Assembly (NCBI GenBank): GCA_008921705.1
Contig: VFFE01008529.1
Location: 120,360-184,359, forward strand
Direction of reading: 5' to 3'
Source: Burhinus oedicnemus
Taxonomy: Eukaryota; Chordata; Aves; Charadriiformes; Burhinidae
Length of the DNA: 64,000 nucleotides
In this document: piece after piece, positions 62,004 to 64,000 of the stretch
How positions within the stretch are numbered: position 1 is the first letter of the stretch
Layout of the letters: each line of letters starts with the position of its first letter
Program-made: the position numbers and the translations under genes
The notes under the pieces: generated by a model
Told to the model about the DNA's origin: nothing
Databases searched by the model: none
What the model saw: the letters and a program-made list of their open reading frames with translations, nothing else

Positions 62004-64000
62004 GCATACTTCTTCATTTGTCCTTACACTAACAAAGGAGAAAAACAGAGTATCATCTGGAGAATTTGACTCAAGTACTCATTTTGTAGAGCTACATAAT
62101 ATATGACTGTTTGTGTCTCTGGAGGTTAAAGATGAAACAAAAGGCACTTTGAGTACTTCACAATTGCTTGTAAGTTTTAGCTCCAACTCCGTAAAAAAGA
62201 AAACCTACCTTTCGTCTCTGCTAGTAAACTAAATACTTATTGTATCCGCTCTCGGAAATTAATTAATTAATTAATTCTGTTAGGGTGACTAAGTTACACT
62301 TTTTAGGCAGAAGCAGTACCTAGGAGTTCAAAAGCACGTATCTCACACAAGGCAGAAAAGGTACTGAAGCTTTCACAGCATTTCTACGTGTACTGGAGGA
62401 AATCACACTCACTGGGGTGAAATAACTGGAAAGAAGTAACTATATACTGTGTCAAACCAACCAAAGCTAAGATAATAAAGAAAAATTGGCAATAAATAAA
62501 GCAATGTCCCTCATATGTGGTCAACCAACCAGGAGGTATAACTGCTTCTGGACTATCGTGTCAGAATCTTAGGTTTTTTTCAGACACACTGACATGGTAC
62601 AGGTAAGAGAAAAGAAAAAGATACACCCTGTGCTCCTGATGTCTGTACTTTAAAATAATACACCATAAATAAGCGTAACAGATGAGAACTCTTGATCATT
62701 TAAATTCACATGCAATCCTTAAAACAGCCACTTACTCACCACTGTAAGTAAAAATGGCAACAGAAGTCAGCAGGTATGGAACTAGACACCTTCGAAAGCA
62801 AGGGGACACTTGGATGGCTTTTTTTTTTGAGCAACTTACTCACAGAACAGAAGATAAAAACACCCATTGGTAATGTTCAGGAAGCCAGAAGCACCAGTGA
62901 ACTTTTTTTAATAGCCTAACTTTTTAATAGCCTGATTATTTATTAGGAAAAATATTTAGAAAAGTAATTACTAAAGGTAAGTAGAGGACACAGGTACAGA
63001 GGTAAAAAAGTCACTTTCTACCACAAAAAAGATCTGCTGTATCATTAATAGCCTGAAAATTGCTTTTCTGGTAATGCTTGAAAGATAAACATCTTGCAAA
63101 AGAGATTTATCTCAAGGAATGAGAAAAATACACACACATAATGACTTTTTCTATGTCTCTCCTACTACAACCACCTTACCTTTGGGATTTTACATATGAA
63201 TAAGAAAAAAAACAACGTAATTCAATATCATCCTCTTAAAACAGTCATAACAAAAATTGAGTCTTTCCTGCAATGGAGCAAAGGAAAAGAAAATTGCACT
63301 GCTGGTATCTTTTGCAGCTGTTTATACCAAATGTTCCTTTCAAATAGGACTGCATAGGAATAAAACTAGATGAGTTTTAGGGGCAAAAGAAAGGCACCCA
63401 AGGAAACTTTAGGGAAAGGGTGGTGGGGATCAAAAATTAAACCCTAAAACTAGGCAGTATTCATGCAGAAATACGCCTGTCAATCTACAGCTTGAAGGAC
63501 CCAGCCTCAAAGCCTATGTAATTATATTATAGAACCAATTTAAAAATTAATGTAATGTGGTTTCTAATACACTGAAAGTTTTTAATGCAGTTTATGTAAA
63601 GGAACATTAACCTCAGCTATCAACAGGTAATACGTTCTGAATCTTGCACAACTAAACTACAATGTGAGTAGTGCCAGAACAGAAAGGAACCACATACATA
63701 AGCAAGTATATCATTAGTCTAAATCAAGGATGGCCACCTTTCACATGCTCAGAGGCCCTTTTATTCCCAGCTGCATCTCCAGGTAAAATCGATACAGCCA
63801 TATTTCTGTGTGGCTAGTCCTGTTATATCCAACACCCATTCATAAACCCACCTTCTTCCCCAACAGCAGCCACAGAGCTGTACCACCCCTTGAGGTGACC
63901 TCCAGAGCACTCGCTGCTCCGGAGAGCCCACAGGCTGTCAACACGTCCTCTGGAGTCTTCCTCGCTTATAACAGATTATGGCCAACTTTTACTCTGTGCT
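62004..64000. other. Non-coding interval at window end
   Basis: No supportable exon. Contains a short AATT repeat at 62257-62276 and T/A-rich runs. The last 250 bases are somewhat richer in GC, but no exon could be defined. Confidence 0.5.
62257..62276 (+). repeat. (AATT)5 microsatellite
   Basis: Five perfect AATT units, palindromic on both strands. Simple repeat. Confidence 0.9.

Noticed and set aside
42238..64000. Search for the exons encoding the N-terminal half of the LIMCH1 CH domain (the part ending in ...INRLPTPIAGL)
   Set aside because: No matching segment was found by eye on the minus strand; they presumably lie beyond the window. A tblastn search with the human CH domain would settle this.
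1..64000. CRISPR arrays, operons, tRNA or rRNA genes, prophage or defence systems
   Set aside because: None seen; the sequence is vertebrate intronic and intergenic DNA with spliced genes.

Overview
The window is vertebrate genomic DNA, almost certainly from a bird. It holds two 3' fragments of CR1 (chicken repeat 1) LINEs with the typical ATTCTATG-type tails, a probable endogenous retroviral LTR, few other interspersed repeats, and short GT-AG exons in long AT-rich introns. There are no bacterial-type operons. I cannot name the species.

Most of the window (about 1-42,240) is the 5' and middle part of one minus-strand gene, LIMCH1 (LIM and calponin-homology domains 1), an actomyosin regulator. 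Fourteen coding exons with consensus splice sites join in one open frame from an ATG at 38258 to the donor at 1590: 2,778 coding bases, 926 codons. In transcript order they encode the C-terminal half of the CH domain (36167-29558), a serine-rich linker (25009-24814), the first [12 protein letters not shown] repeat (20407-20158), an array of eight alternative-looking exons (19473-6459), and the start of the DUF4757/coiled-coil region (1717-1591). The rest of DUF4757 and the LIM domain lie beyond base 1. I did not find the exons for the N-terminal half of the CH domain; they should lie beyond 64,000.

Two features stand out. First, all eight exons between 19473 and 6459 are multiples of three and phase 2 at both ends, so any subset can be skipped without a frameshift. 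Five of them, plus the constitutive exon before them, carry one diverged copy each of a PD-x-x-(K/R)-DD-x-x-x-R-(R/K) module, which suggests growth by exon duplication. Possible additional members are a strong candidate exon at 7950-8199, a weak one at 5048-5269 and a decayed one near 18384-18535. Second, a CpG-rich island at about 41925-42230 contains a perfect minus-strand splice donor at 41957. It looks like an internal promoter with a non-coding first exon. The next exon (38250-38358) carries an ATG joined in frame to the second half of the CH domain, giving an isoform with a truncated CH domain. A CR1 fragment abuts this island.

The remaining 21 kb (43,100-64,000) is gene-poor. It contains a probable solo LTR (about 50067-50470), a candidate minus-strand terminal exon of an unidentified gene (60567-60746, stop codon overlapping AATAAA), and a 191-codon plus-strand reading frame of unknown nature (61357-61932) with AATAAA downstream. 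I saw no tRNA, rRNA, CRISPR array or dedicated novel system. The points most worth checking are the candidate extra LIMCH1 exons, the internal promoter and the two unexplained reading frames near 61 kb.
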